Shown: positions 55,521 through 63,969 of the stretch, in pieces
Position numbering within the stretch: position 1 is the stretch's first letter
How the letters are laid out: the number at the start of each line of letters is the position of its first letter
DNA from: an uncultured Pseudomonadota bacterium
Lineage (GTDB): Bacteria; Pseudomonadota; Gammaproteobacteria; Burkholderiales; Burkholderiaceae_C
Assembly: GCA_945952465.1 (NCBI GenBank)
Contig: CAMFIB010000001.1
Coordinates: 1,488,001-1,552,000, forward strand
DNA length: 64,000 bases
Direction: 5' to 3'
Made by a program: the position numbers and the translations under genes
Notes under the pieces: generated by a model
What the model saw: the letters and a program-made list of their open reading frames with translations, nothing else
Databases searched by the model: none
What the model was told of the DNA's origin: nothing

Positions 55521-55570
55521 CCAGTCATTGCAGCCGACGGCTTCGCCGCTGCTCTGAATTCCAATGTGAG
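55515..55570 (+). repeat. attC-like site 3, degenerate right end
   Basis: Perfect R'' GCCTAAC (55515-55521), then GCAGC...GCTGC inner arms around CGACGGCTTCGCC. The right end reads AATTCCAATGTGAG where AACTC-AAACGTTAGGC would be expected, so R' has decayed. Confidence 0.5.
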
Positions 55571-55577
55571 AAACCTC

Positions 55578-55751
55578 ATGCAGCAACAAACTTCTTTGGC
55601 CAACCTTCTCGGCTGGGCGGAGGGCGCTGCACGTTCGAACGCATTGCCACTCTGGCGTTTGGCGGCCAACTCCAAGATGCAAAGCACTCGTCTTCGGTCT
55701 TGTGCGAAGGCTTTCAACCCTTCGCTGCAGCCGACCGCCTTCGGCGGCTGA
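55578..55751 (+). CDS. Small ORF in the third cassette
   Basis: 57 codons, MQQQTSLANLLGWAEGAARS to FNPSLQPTAFGG. The ending SLQPTAFGG is translation of the attC right half, a familiar mark of cassette ORFs that run into attC. No domain is recognised, and it may be a decayed gene rather than a functional one. It occupies the 320-base stretch between the DUF2199 gene and the next CDS. Confidence 0.35.
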   Translation: MQQQTSLANLLGWAEGAARSNALPLWRLAANSKMQSTRLRSCAKAFNPSLQPTAFGG

Positions 55752-55766
55752 GCTCAAACGTTAGGC
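55711..55766 (+). repeat. attC-like site 4 (right end of the array)
   Basis: CAGCCGACCGCC-TTC-GGCGGCTG stem-loop followed by AGCTCAAAC and R' GTTAGGC (55760-55766). The right half is a textbook attC end; the R'' core at the left is not convincing (TTTCAAC). Last cassette boundary; normal GC-rich DNA resumes after it. Confidence 0.6.
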
Positions 55767-55842
55767 CCTCACCAACCATGCGTCTTTCAACGACGATCCC
55801 GAGAATCGCGCTCCCCGCCGAGACCGGGCACGGAGCTTGGGA

Positions 55843-56709
55843 ATGAATTCAATCGTTCGGAAAATCGCGTTGACGCTGGCCCTTCTGATGGCGCAGCAGA
55901 TCCAGGCGCAAAGCCTGGTGCTCCTCGGCGGTCTGGGAATGACGCCGGATGCCTCGCTGGACCTGACCTACCAGGTCGTCAAGGAGCTCGACGAGAAGGA
56001 GAAGGTCGTCGCCGCCTGGTCGGGCGACAAGCTGCTCTACACCGTGTCCTCGGAGCGGCTGCCCGCTGGCTGGACCGACCCCGACGCCTATTTCAAGGGC
56101 CTGATGCGCGACCTGCGCAGCACGGGGCGCACGGTCACCACCGGCCGCAGCGGCACCTACACAACCGGCTCACCGCTCACCGGCCACTACCTCGAATACC
56201 GGTTGAAAGACGCGGCACAGCCCGAAGAAGCCACCATGGTGGCCCACTTCCTGACCGACGGCAGCACCGCGTTCCTGTCGATCGCCACGCTGATCGATGC
56301 CGGCGCGGCGGACCAGATGCTGAACGACACCCAGCGGCTCTTCAAGACCGCGTCCGTCGTCACCGGCGCCGCCGTGCCGCCCGCCGAACCCAGGGCCGAA
56401 GCGCCCTATGTGGGAACCTGGACCATGACGAGCGCGGCTGCCGATGACAAGACCACCACGGCCGTCATCGCCCTGCGGGAAGACGGTTCGTTCTCGGTGG
56501 ACGCGAGGATGCGCGGCAAACCGGTGTTCCGGGGAGTCGGCGCCTGGTGGGTGGCAGGCAACCGGCTGGTGTGGAACTACACCGGCAGCACGCCCGAATT
56601 GCCGGTGGCGCAGCGGAAGGAAGAAGACGACATCGTGCGGCTGGAAGGCAACCGCTTGCGGCTGCGCGCGGTGCCCTCAGGCCAGGAGCGGGAACTGGTG
56701 CGGGAATGA
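55843..56709 (+). CDS. Secreted hypothetical protein
   Basis: 288 residues from the ATG at 55843 (GGAG seven bases upstream). Signal peptide KIALTLALLMAQQIQAQS. Residues ~25-165 form one domain (SLDLTYQVVKELDEKEKVVA; MVAHFLTDGSTAFLSIATLI). After a linker, residues ~190-285 look like a small beta-barrel, lipocalin-like domain (APYVGTWTMTSAAADDKTTT, FRGVGAWWVAGNRLVWNYTG). I do not recognise the family. It starts 76 bases after the last attC; its high GC and lack of a following attC suggest it is chromosomal, not a cassette. Confidence 0.75.
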   Translation: MNSIVRKIALTLALLMAQQIQAQSLVLLGGLGMTPDASLDLTYQVVKELDEKEKVVAAWSGDKLLYTVSSERLPAGWTDPDAYFKGLMRDLRSTGRTVTTGRSGTYTTGSPLTGHYLEYRLKDAAQPEEATMVAHFLTDGSTAFLSIATLIDAGAADQMLNDTQRLFKTASVVTGAAVPPAEPRAEAPYVGTWTMTSAAADDKTTTAVIALREDGSFSVDARMRGKPVFRGVGAWWVAGNRLVWNYTGSTPELPVAQRKEEDDIVRLEGNRLRLRAVPSGQERELVRE

Positions 56710-56719
56710 GGCGGCGGAC

Positions 56720-58090
56720 TCAGCTACCCGCCACCTTCATCCGGTTGAGCAGCACCGAACCGGTGGTCTTGGCGCCGTAGTTGTACGCGTCCGACCCGAT
56801 GGCCTGGATGCCGAGCAGCATGTCCTTCAAATTGCCGGCAATGGTGATCTCTTCCACCGGAAAGGCGATCTGCCCGTTTTCCACCCAGAAGCCGCTCGCG
56901 CCGCGCGAGTAGTCGCCGGTGACCTGGTTCACGCCCTGACCCATGAGTTCGATGACGAACAGGCCGGTGCCGAGTTTCTTCAGCATGGCGTCGAGGTCGT
57001 CGCCGCTGCGGGTCTGGCGCGACACCAGGCTGAGGTTGTGCGAACCGCCGGCATTGCCGGTGGTCTTCATGCCGAGCTTGCGGGCGGAGTAGGTGCCGAG
57101 GAAATAGCCTTCCACGCGGCCCGCGTCGACCACCTTGCGAGCATGCGTGGCCACGCCTTCGTCGTCGAACGCGGAACTGCCCTTGCCGCGCAGCACGAAC
57201 GGGTCTTCCAGCACGTCGATGTGCTTCGGAAACACCGTCTTGCCGAGCGAGTCGGTGAGGAAAGAGGTTTTGCGGTACAGCGCCGCGCCGCTGATGGCCT
57301 GCACGAAGGCGCCGAGCAGGCCGCTGGCCAGCGGCGCCTCGAACAGCACCGGGCATTCGGTGGTGGCGATCTTGCGGGACTTGAGGCGGCTCAGCGCGCG
57401 TTCGGCGGCATAGCGGCCCACGGCCTCGGGCGAGGCCAGCTCGTCGGGGTGGCGCATGGAGCTGAACCAGGCGTCGCGCTGCATGTCGCGGCCCTTGCCC
57501 GCAATCGGCGCGACCGACAGCGAATGGCGCGAGCTGGCATAGCCGCCGCGAAAGCCGTGCGTGTGGGCGCTGAAGAAATGGCTTTGCTGCGCCGACACGC
57601 CGGCGCCTTCGCTGTTGGTGATCTTCTTGCTGGTGCCGAGTGCGGCAGCCTCGCAGCGCAGCGCCAGCTGGGCCGCTTCCTCGCTGGTGACGGCCCAGGG
57701 GTGGAACAGGTCGAGGTCGCGGTGCTCGGTGGCGATCTCGGCCTCGTCGGGCAGGCCGGCCACCGGGTCTTCGGCGGTGAAGCGGGCGATGTCATAAGCC
57801 GCCTGCACGGTCTGTTGCACCGCCGCCTCCGAAAAGTCGGAGGTGCTGGCGTTGCCGCGCCGCTGGCCCACATACACGGTCACGCCGAGCGATTTGTCGC
57901 GGTTGCGCTCCACGTTCTCCAGGTCGCCCTTGCGGACGGACACACTCAGGCCGCAGCCCTCGGAGGCTTCGGCACCGGCGTCGCTGGCGCCGATTTTCTT
58001 GGCGTGGGCCAGGGCCCTGTCGACCAGGTTTTCGAAGAACGCGCGGCTGTAGCTGAAGCCGCTCTGGGGGTCTTGCGCGGAGGTCGTCAT
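56720..58090 (-). CDS. pmbA: Metalloprotease PmbA/TldE
   Basis: 456 residues, full length. TldD/TldE form a metalloprotease that trims peptides such as microcin precursors. Family marks are SVRKGDLENVERNRDKSLGV near 52, ASTSDFSEAAVQQTVQAAYD near 80, GGSHNLSLVSRQTRSGDD near 340 and TGDYSRGASGFWVENGQIAF near 390. PmbA lacks the zinc-binding HExxxH found in its partner TldD, as here. Divergent from darP with an 81-base gap containing TATGAT (58099-58104). Confidence 0.95.
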   Translation of the reverse strand: MTTSAQDPQSGFSYSRAFFENLVDRALAHAKKIGASDAGAEASEGCGLSVSVRKGDLENVERNRDKSLGVTVYVGQRRGNASTSDFSEAAVQQTVQAAYDIARFTAEDPVAGLPDEAEIATEHRDLDLFHPWAVTSEEAAQLALRCEAAALGTSKKITNSEGAGVSAQQSHFFSAHTHGFRGGYASSRHSLSVAPIAGKGRDMQRDAWFSSMRHPDELASPEAVGRYAAERALSRLKSRKIATTECPVLFEAPLASGLLGAFVQAISGAALYRKTSFLTDSLGKTVFPKHIDVLEDPFVLRGKGSSAFDDEGVATHARKVVDAGRVEGYFLGTYSARKLGMKTTGNAGGSHNLSLVSRQTRSGDDLDAMLKKLGTGLFVIELMGQGVNQVTGDYSRGASGFWVENGQIAFPVEEITIAGNLKDMLLGIQAIGSDAYNYGAKTTGSVLLNRMKVAGS

Positions 58091-58171
58091 ATCGGCGGCT
58101 ATGATACTTGGCGCTGCCCCACGAGGCGCCCGCCGCCCGTCCAACCCTTCCCGCACCGCTGCTGTTTCCCC

Positions 58172-58783
58172 ATGTCCCGAAAACCCAAAAAAGGCTACTA
58201 CGTGCGGGGACAGTTCGTCGCCGAAGGCAGCGAGCTGGATCTTGAACTCAAACGCGAGCTGCGCGGCGACGTCGACGTCAGCAAGACCGACATGAAGCGC
58301 GAGAGCGCCGAGCTGCAGGCGCTGGGCGAGGAACTGCTGACGCTGCGCGCCGACAAGCTGGAGGCGCTGGCGCTGGGCGACAAGCTGACCGACGCGCTGG
58401 CCGAAGCCAAGCGCATCACCAATTTCGAGGGCAAGCGCCGGCAGATGCAGTTCATCGGCAAGCTGATGCGCAAGCTGGAAGACGAAACGCTCGAGGCCGC
58501 CCGCGCCGCGCTGGCCGAGCAGCACGGCGGCTCGGCCGCCGAGACCGAGCAGTTGCACCAGATCGAACAGTGGCGCGACTCGATGCTGGCCACCGACGAA
58601 GCGATCCAGCCGTTCATCGACGCCTTCCCCGACACCGACACCCAGCAGCTGCGCGCGCTGATCCGCCAGGCCCGCAAGGACGCCGCCGCCGCGCCCAAGG
58701 AGCCGGCCGGCCAGGCCGCCCGCCACGGCCGCGCGTACCGCGAGATCTTCCAGTTCGTGAAGGAGCAAGTCAGCCGTGAGTGA
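58172..58783 (+). CDS. darP: Ribosome-associated protein DarP/YjgA (DUF615)
   Basis: 203 residues, highly charged and helical. MSRKPKKGYYVRGQFVAEGS at the start, DKLTDALAEAKRITNFEGKR RQ near 70, QFIGKLMRKLED near 95 and LRALIRQARKDAAAAPKEPA near 165 are typical. The family binds late 50S assembly intermediates. The last codons overlap the GTG start of mog. Confidence 0.93.
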   Translation: MSRKPKKGYYVRGQFVAEGSELDLELKRELRGDVDVSKTDMKRESAELQALGEELLTLRADKLEALALGDKLTDALAEAKRITNFEGKRRQMQFIGKLMRKLEDETLEAARAALAEQHGGSAAETEQLHQIEQWRDSMLATDEAIQPFIDAFPDTDTQQLRALIRQARKDAAAAPKEPAGQAARHGRAYREIFQFVKEQVSRE

Positions 58784-59450
58784 CCCAAACGAGACCGCCC
58801 CGCCGCCGGGCCGCTCCCAAGGCGGGACAGCCCCCTCGGGGGGCAGCGAACCACACGCAGTGGGCAGCGTGGGGGTCAAAATAGGCATCGTTTCCATCAG
58901 CGACCGGGCCTCCACCGGCGTCTACCAAGACCAGGGCCTGCCCGCGCTGCAAGAGTGGCTGACCCGCGCGCTGAAGAACCCGATCACGTTCGAGCCGCGC
59001 CTCATTCCCGACGAGGCCGACCGCATCAGTGCCACGCTGATCGAGCTGGTGGACGCCGGCTGCGCGCTGGTGCTCACCACCGGCGGCACCGGCCCGGCCA
59101 AGCGCGACGTGACGCCCGAGGCCACGCTGGCGGTGGCGCACAAGGAAATGCCGGGCTTCGGCGAGCAGATGCGGCAGATCAGCCTGAAGTTCGTGCCGAC
59201 GGCCATCCTGTCGCGCCAGGTCGCGGTGATCCGCGACAACACGCTCATCATCAACCTGCCCGGCCAGCCGAAGTCCATCGCGGAGACGCTGGAAGGCCTG
59301 AAAGACGCCGACGGCAAGCCGCTGGTGCACGGCATTTTCGCGGCGGTGCCCTACTGCATCGACCTGATCGGCGGACCTTACCTCGAAACCCGCGACGAGG
59401 TCTGCAAAAGCTTCCGGCCGAAGTCGGCGGTGCGCCCGGCGAAAGGCTGA
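58776..59450 (+). CDS. mog: Molybdopterin adenylyltransferase with repeat-encoded N-terminus
   Basis: 224 residues if started at the GTG at 58776, which overlaps the darP stop. MogA activates molybdopterin with ATP before molybdenum insertion, here relevant to NasA. The conserved fold begins at VKIGIVSISDRASTGVYQDQ; TTGGTGPAKRDVTPEATLAV near 110 and NLPGQPKSIAETLEGLKDAD near 165 are hallmarks. The first ~31 residues (NETAPPPGRSQGGTAPSGGS...) are translated from a family 2 repeat. The GTG at 58869 would give 193 residues, the E. coli MogA size, so the true start may be there. Confidence 0.9.
   Translation: MSDPNETAPPPGRSQGGTAPSGGSEPHAVGSVGVKIGIVSISDRASTGVYQDQGLPALQEWLTRALKNPITFEPRLIPDEADRISATLIELVDAGCALVLTTGGTGPAKRDVTPEATLAVAHKEMPGFGEQMRQISLKFVPTAILSRQVAVIRDNTLIINLPGQPKSIAETLEGLKDADGKPLVHGIFAAVPYCIDLIGGPYLETRDEVCKSFRPKSAVRPAKG
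58798..58876 (+). repeat. Repeat family 2, copy inside the 5' end of mog
   Basis: CCCCCTCGGGGGGCAGCGAA, CCACACGCAG, GCAGCGTGGGGGTC in the same order as the copy at 34285-34362. The frame stays open through it and joins darP's end to the conserved part of mog. Confidence 0.75.
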
Positions 59451-59456
59451 ACCCGC

Positions 59457-59855
59457 ATGCAGCTCACGCCCGTCGTTGCGGTTCATCTCACGGCGGCGCT
59501 GGGCGCGCTGGTGGTGGGCCCGGTCGCCATCTGGGCGCGGCTGGCGGCGCGCCAGCGCCCCGTGCTGCACCGGGCGTTCGGCTATGGCTGGATCACGCTG
59601 ATGGTGGCGGCCTCGGTTTCGGCGCTGTTCATCCGCGACTTCCGGCTGCCCAACGTCGCCGGCTACACGCCCATCCACCTGCTGGTTCTGGTGAGCCTGG
59701 GCGGCATCACGCTGGCGCTGTGGTCCCTGTCGCGCGGCAACATTCCGCGCCACAGGCGCTTCATGGTCGGCACCTACCTCGGCGGCTGCGTCACGGCGGG
59801 CGCGTTCGCGCTGCTGCCCAGCCGGCTGCTGGGCCAATGGCTCTGGGGCGGCTGA
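59457..59855 (+). CDS. DUF2306-like membrane protein
   Basis: 132 residues, four membrane helices: VAVHLTAALGALVVGPVAIW, YGWITLMVAASVSALFI, IHLLVLVSLGGITLALWSL and GTYLGGCVTAGAFALLPSRL. The motif RP-x-LHRAFGYGW near 35 and R-x-NIPRHRRFMVGTYLGG near 95 are those of DUF2306. Function unknown. It follows mog by six bases. Confidence 0.85.
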   Translation: MQLTPVVAVHLTAALGALVVGPVAIWARLAARQRPVLHRAFGYGWITLMVAASVSALFIRDFRLPNVAGYTPIHLLVLVSLGGITLALWSLSRGNIPRHRRFMVGTYLGGCVTAGAFALLPSRLLGQWLWGG

Positions 59856-59858
59856 GCC

Positions 59859-60632
59859 TTAACGGCCCACCAGGCGCGTCAGTTTCTCGGCTTCGAAGCA
59901 TTCATCGCGCGCGGCATCGGCCGGCACGCAGTCGCCGCCGCTCTTGCCGCGCGAGAGCTTTTCAATGGCTTCCCACAGCATGGTGATCTGGTGCTCCTGG
60001 CCGGCGGCGCTGTCAATGAGGCCGCGCATGGCCTGGCTCAGCGGGTCGTCGTTCTGCGTGATGCCGTAGGCCGAAAAACCCATGCGGGCCGACGCTTCTT
60101 CGCGCCGCGCGTCGGCCTCGGCCTGGATGATGCGGGCCGGATTGCCCACGGCGGTGGCGCCAGGCGGCACTTCCTTGGTCACCACCGCGTTGGAGCCGAC
60201 CTTGCCGTTGTCGCCCACCGTGAAGCTGCCCAAAATCTTGGCGCCGGCGCCCACCACCACATTGCGGCCCAGCGTGGGGTGGCGCTTGGCGCCCTTGGTC
60301 AGCGAGGTGCCGCCCAGCGTGACGCCCTGGTAGATGGTGCAGCCCTCGCCGATCTCGGCGGTCTCGCCGATGACGATGCCCATGCCGTGGTCGATGAACA
60401 CGCCGGGCGCGATGGTGGCGCCGGGATGAATTTCAATGCCAGTCATCCAGCGCGACCAGTGGGAAATGAAGCGGCCGAACCATTTCAGCCCGTGCGTCCA
60501 GCACCAGTGGGCGCGGCGGTGCAGGAACAGCGCATGCAGGCCGGGGTAGCAGGTCAGCACCTCCCAGGTGCTGCGCGCGGCGGGGTCGCGCTCGCGGATG
60601 ATGCGGATGTCGGCTTGCAGGCGTTGGAACAT
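59859..60632 (-). CDS. cysE: Serine O-acetyltransferase
   Basis: 257 residues. It makes O-acetylserine, the cysteine precursor. The N-terminal helical part includes [20 protein letters not shown]; the left-handed beta-helix spans about 65-165 ([60 protein letters not shown]). The catalytic pair is DH in FIDHGMG plus a second His in AKRHPTLG. The C-terminal ~90 residues are an added tail ([20 protein letters not shown]...) not present in E. coli. A TAGACT -10-like element precedes the ATG by ten bases. Confidence 0.94.
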   Translation of the reverse strand: MFQRLQADIRIIRERDPAARSTWEVLTCYPGLHALFLHRRAHWCWTHGLKWFGRFISHWSRWMTGIEIHPGATIAPGVFIDHGMGIVIGETAEIGEGCTIYQGVTLGGTSLTKGAKRHPTLGRNVVVGAGAKILGSFTVGDNGKVGSNAVVTKEVPPGATAVGNPARIIQAEADARREEASARMGFSAYGITQNDDPLSQAMRGLIDSAAGQEHQITMLWEAIEKLSRGKSGGDCVPADAARDECFEAEKLTRLVGR

Positions 60633-60645
60633 GATGGCGCCGAGT

Positions 60646-61434
60646 CTAGCCTTTGGCAGCGGTGGCCTGCTTCAGCATGGCCTTGGCCACGCCACGCAGG
60701 ATGTGGATTTCTTCCTCGGTCAGCGCGGCGCGGTTGAACAGTTGGTTGAGGCGCGGCATCAGCTTCTTGGGCGCCTCGGGGTCCAGGAAGCCGATGCCGA
60801 CCAGCGCCTCTTCCCAGTGCGCCAGCAGACCCGCCACATGGCGGGCGTCGGCCAGACGCGGCGCGGCGGTGGCGGCGGTCACGCCGTAGCCGCCCAGCGC
60901 CAGCCGCCATTCGTAGGCGATCACCTGAATGGCCGACGCCAGGTTGAGCGAGCCGAAACCGGGGTTGGTGGGAATGCTCAGCGCGACGTCGCAGCGGTAC
61001 ACGTCGTCGTTCTTCATGCCGAAGCGCTCGGAGCCGAACAGAAACGCGATGCCGTCCGGCCGTTCGCGCAATTTTGGAGCCAAATCGCCTTCTTGCCAGC
61101 GTGCTTGCTCGTTTGTTTGCTCTGATTTCAGGAGCATTCCGAAGCACTCGCGCGGCGCCATCGTGGGCGGCCCGAAGTCGCGCGGCGTCATCGCGGTGGC
61201 GCAGAGGTGGCTGATGCCGTCGAGCGCCTCGTCCAGCGTCTCGACGATGCGGGCGTTGCCCAGCACGTCCAAGGCGCCGCTGGCGCGCTGGATGGTCTCT
61301 TCCCGGCGCAGCACGTTGGCCCAGCGGGGACGCACCAGCACCAGCTCCTCGAAGCCCATGGTTTTCAGCGCGCGGGCGGCGGCGCCCACGTTGCCGGCGT
61401 GGCTGGTTTCGATCAGGACGAAGCGGGTTTTCAT
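60646..61434 (-). CDS. trmJ: tRNA (cytidine/uridine-2'-O-)-methyltransferase TrmJ-type
   Basis: 262 residues, SPOUT fold. [20 protein letters not shown] at the start, [12 protein letters not shown] near 80, [20 protein letters not shown] near 135 (knot glycines) and [20 protein letters not shown] near 160 are the signatures for 2'-O-methylation of position 32 in tRNA. Near 100-120 the segment [20 protein letters not shown] comes from a lower-GC patch that resembles a family 1 repeat and may be an insertion. It starts 105 bases from the divergent suhB. Confidence 0.9.
   Translation of the reverse strand: MKTRFVLIETSHAGNVGAAARALKTMGFEELVLVRPRWANVLRREETIQRASGALDVLGNARIVETLDEALDGISHLCATAMTPRDFGPPTMAPRECFGMLLKSEQTNEQARWQEGDLAPKLRERPDGIAFLFGSERFGMKNDDVYRCDVALSIPTNPGFGSLNLASAIQVIAYEWRLALGGYGVTAATAAPRLADARHVAGLLAHWEEALVGIGFLDPEAPKKLMPRLNQLFNRAALTEEEIHILRGVAKAMLKQATAAKG
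61072..61136 (-). repeat. Possible intragenic copy of repeat family 1 in trmJ (weak)
   Basis: A low-GC patch (TTTTGGAGCC ... TTGCCAGCG ... TTTCAGGAGCA) inside trmJ. The ends resemble family 1 (AGGAGC and CAGCG blocks), but the full core is absent. It is in frame. Tentative. Confidence 0.3.
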
Positions 61435-61457
61435 GGGACGCGAATGCTGCAGCGCGG

Positions 61458-61463
61458 TAAAAT
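61458..61463 (+). promoter_or_regulatory. -10 element TAAAAT upstream of suhB
   Basis: TAAAAT in the trmJ-suhB gap on the plus strand, about 75 bases before the suhB ATG. No clear -35 hexamer. Weak evidence. Confidence 0.35.
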
Positions 61464-61538
61464 CGGGTCCATTGTCGCCGCACGCATCGCCGTGCCTGGC
61501 CGGGCTCCTTCCGGCGCGACGCTCTTCTTCACACGCCA

Positions 61539-62477
61539 ATGTCGACCAATCTGCACCCCATGCTCAACGTGGCCACCAAGGCCGCACGCCTTGCCGGCGC
61601 CATCATCAACCGCGCCGCCCTCGACGTCGAGGCCGTGCGCATCTCGCAGAAACAGGTGAACGATTTCGTCACCGAGGTCGACCAGGCCAGCGAGCAGGTC
61701 ATCATCGACACGCTGCTCACCGCCTACCCCGGCCACGGCATCCTGGCCGAGGAATCGGGCAGCCAGCACGGCGCGAAAGATTCCGAATTCGTCTGGATCA
61801 TCGACCCGCTCGACGGCACCACCAACTTCATCCACGGCTTTCCGGTCTACTGCGTCAGCATCGCGCTGTCGGTGCGCGGCAAGATCGAACAGGCGGTGGT
61901 CTACGACCCCACCCGCAACGACCTGTTCACCGCCACCAAGGGCCGCGGCGCCTACGTGAACGACCGCCGCATCCGCGTCTCCAAGCGCGTGCGCCTGAGC
62001 GACTGCCTCATTTCCACCGGCTTCCCCTTCCGCAAGGGCGACAACTTCCGCCAGTACCTGTCCATCATGGCCGACCTGATGCCGCGCACCGCCGGCCTGC
62101 GCCGCCCCGGCGCCGCCGCGCTCGACCTCGCCTACGTGGCGGCCGGCTTCAGCGACGGCTTCTTCGAAACCGGCCTGTCGCCCTGGGACGCCGCCGCCGG
62201 CTCGCTGCTGGTGCAGGAGGCGGGCGGCCTGGTCGGCAACTTCACCGGCGAGGCCGACTTCCTCGACCACAAGGAATGCCTGGCCGCCAACCCGCGCGTC
62301 TATGCCCAGCTGGTGTCGCTGCTGTCGCGCTACAGCAAGTTCGCCGGCGCCGGCGAGAAGGCCACCGCCCGCCAGGCCATCCAGACCCTCACGCAGGGCA
62401 TCGCCGCCGAAGGACCGGCTGACGCACCGGCCGACGCGCCGAGCCCCGCGCCGGACAACGCACCCGACGCCGCCTGA
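61539..62477 (+). CDS. suhB: Inositol-1-monophosphatase family protein (SuhB)
   Basis: 312 residues. Metal-binding motifs of the family are EESGSQ near 67, [20 protein letters not shown] near 86 and [17 protein letters not shown] near 213. It hydrolyses inositol phosphates, and in E. coli SuhB also joins the rRNA antitermination complex. The last ~40 residues ([20 protein letters not shown]...) are a low-complexity Ala/Pro/Asp tail beyond the fold. Confidence 0.93.
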   Translation: MSTNLHPMLNVATKAARLAGAIINRAALDVEAVRISQKQVNDFVTEVDQASEQVIIDTLLTAYPGHGILAEESGSQHGAKDSEFVWIIDPLDGTTNFIHGFPVYCVSIALSVRGKIEQAVVYDPTRNDLFTATKGRGAYVNDRRIRVSKRVRLSDCLISTGFPFRKGDNFRQYLSIMADLMPRTAGLRRPGAAALDLAYVAAGFSDGFFETGLSPWDAAAGSLLVQEAGGLVGNFTGEADFLDHKECLAANPRVYAQLVSLLSRYSKFAGAGEKATARQAIQTLTQGIAAEGPADAPADAPSPAPDNAPDAA

Positions 62478-62587
62478 CCAGCGTGATTTTGCTCACGCAA
62501 ACCCCGCAGCTAGGGGCGCGAACCTAGGCGGCATCAGTAGTTACCCCCAAGGGGCCGGGAAGGGTGTGGCGGTACGATTTGGTACCG

Positions 62588-62611
62588 AAAAAAGAACGGG
62601 CGTTCTTTTTT
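62588..62611 (+). terminator. Terminator after suhB
   Basis: AAAAAAGAACG, loop GG, CGTTCTTTTTT: a perfect inverted repeat with a T-run, 111 bases after the suhB stop and 22 bases before the next ATG. It could also act in the leader of the following gene. Confidence 0.7.
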
Positions 62612-62633
62612 GATCCACCCTCTTCCTAGGCCC

Positions 62634-63926
62634 ATGAACTACCGCATTTTTTCCTGCATTGCACTGGCCGGTTCGGCCCTGCTCAGCGCCTGTGGCGGCG
62701 CCGGTGACCCCGCCGGCGTGAGAACCGAAACCAAGGCGCTGCGGGTGGCCGGCGACGACCAGGGCGACAGTGGCGCCTTCGGCTTCAAGTTCACGGTCCA
62801 GGACTCCACCAATCCCAAGGGCTACCCGATCTTCACCGAGCTGGTCGCGGCCAGCCTGAACGCGCCGGCCATCTGCAACTACTACAGCGGCGTGAACGGC
62901 AGCGTGATGTTCACCACCAACGCCGGCTGCACCAGCCTGGCCATCACCGGCAGCCGCATCAACTTCCAGCCCACGCTGGCCAACAACCTGCGCGAACTGC
63001 CCGTTGTCGGCAGCGTGGTGGGCGGGGTCGCGCCGCCGGGAAGCCCGGCCGACCAGGTGCTGTCGCTGCTGCCGGGCCTGGGCAGCGTGCTGGCCAACAT
63101 CCCGTCGCTGCCTCTGGTCGGCGGGGTGGTGTCGGGCGTTCTGCAGCAGGTGGCCGACCAGATTCCGGGCGCCACCGCCGCCAACACGCCGCTGCTGATC
63201 GACAACCAGTTCAAGGCCATGGCCGCGCAGGGCCTCTCCTCGAGCGACGTGGTTGTCGTCATTGCCGGCAGCAACGACGCCGCCGACGTCGCCACCGCCT
63301 ACCTGCAGGCCGGCACCGACCAGGGCATCGCCTTCACCACGCTGATGGGTTCGATGGGCGTGAGCAACAGCGACCGCCGCGCCGCCGGCAACGACTACAT
63401 GACCAAGCTGGCCGACAAGCTCTACGCCGGCATCCAGACCAACCTGCTCGACAAGGGCGCCACCAAGGTCGCCCTGCTGAACATTCCCAACATCACGCAG
63501 ACGCCCCGGCTGGGCCAGGCCCGCACCACCATCGCCGGCGGCGAGGCCGCCGTGCCCATCTTTGTGGAGTGGGTCGAGACCTACAACAAGCGGCTGGCCG
63601 CCAACATCGGCAGCGAGAAACGCATCGTGGCGGTGGACTACCGCAAGCTCGTCAACGACGCCATCACCGACAAGAACCTGCTGGTGTCCAACGTCGACAC
63701 GCCGGCCTGCCCGTCCAACGGTACCGGCGTGCTCGACCGGCTGCCCACCTACGACCTGAAGTCCTGCACCTCCGGTTCGCTCAGCGCCAACCCGCCGGCC
63801 GGGCAGACCGGCAGCGACTGGTGGGTGCACTATTTCTGGGCCGACAGCGTGCACCCCACCCCCTATCTGCACAACCTGCTGGCGCGCGGCGTGAACCTGG
63901 AACTGGTGCGCGCCGGCATCCTGTGA
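62634..63926 (+). CDS. GDSL/SGNH-like lipoprotein, block-I serine missing
   Basis: 430 residues. Lipoprotein signal with lipobox LSAC near 20. Related secreted SGNH hydrolases begin the fold with GDSLxDSGTFGFKFTVQ; here the stretch is GDDQGDSGAFGFKFTVQ, so the nucleophile serine of block I is Asp. Block III Asn is present (VVIAGSNDAAD near 215) and block V Asp-His is present (WADSVHPTPYLHNLLARG near 405). A long low-complexity segment at ~125-185 (VVGSVVGGVAPPGSPADQVL) separates blocks II and III. Either it uses the next serine (GDS at 52-54) or it is inactive. Confidence 0.8.
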   Translation: MNYRIFSCIALAGSALLSACGGAGDPAGVRTETKALRVAGDDQGDSGAFGFKFTVQDSTNPKGYPIFTELVAASLNAPAICNYYSGVNGSVMFTTNAGCTSLAITGSRINFQPTLANNLRELPVVGSVVGGVAPPGSPADQVLSLLPGLGSVLANIPSLPLVGGVVSGVLQQVADQIPGATAANTPLLIDNQFKAMAAQGLSSSDVVVVIAGSNDAADVATAYLQAGTDQGIAFTTLMGSMGVSNSDRRAAGNDYMTKLADKLYAGIQTNLLDKGATKVALLNIPNITQTPRLGQARTTIAGGEAAVPIFVEWVETYNKRLAANIGSEKRIVAVDYRKLVNDAITDKNLLVSNVDTPACPSNGTGVLDRLPTYDLKSCTSGSLSANPPAGQTGSDWWVHYFWADSVHPTPYLHNLLARGVNLELVRAGIL

Positions 63927-63969
63927 CGCTAAGAACCCAGAACAACGATTCCGACGGAGACGACAACCC

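Larger units (their letters stand above)
54272..55766. mobile_element. Decayed integron: intI remnant plus attC/cassette array
   Basis: A segment with codon use and base composition unlike its neighbours. From left to right it holds a C-terminal scrap of an IntI-type recombinase on the minus strand (54272-54378), an attC-like site (54388-54443), a DUF4262 gene, an attC site (54934-54992), a DUF2199 gene, an attC-like left arm (55515-55570), a 57-codon ORF and an attC-like right end (55711-55766, ending GTTAGGC). The orientation is that of a normal integron: integrase reading away from the cassettes, cassette genes all pointing away from the integrase. Most of intI and a recognisable attI are gone. 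Confidence 0.75.

Noticed and set aside
55843-56709. Secreted hypothetical protein as a fourth integron cassette
   Set aside because: No attC follows it, its GC content returns to the chromosomal level, and it has its own ribosome binding site; kept as a chromosomal gene.
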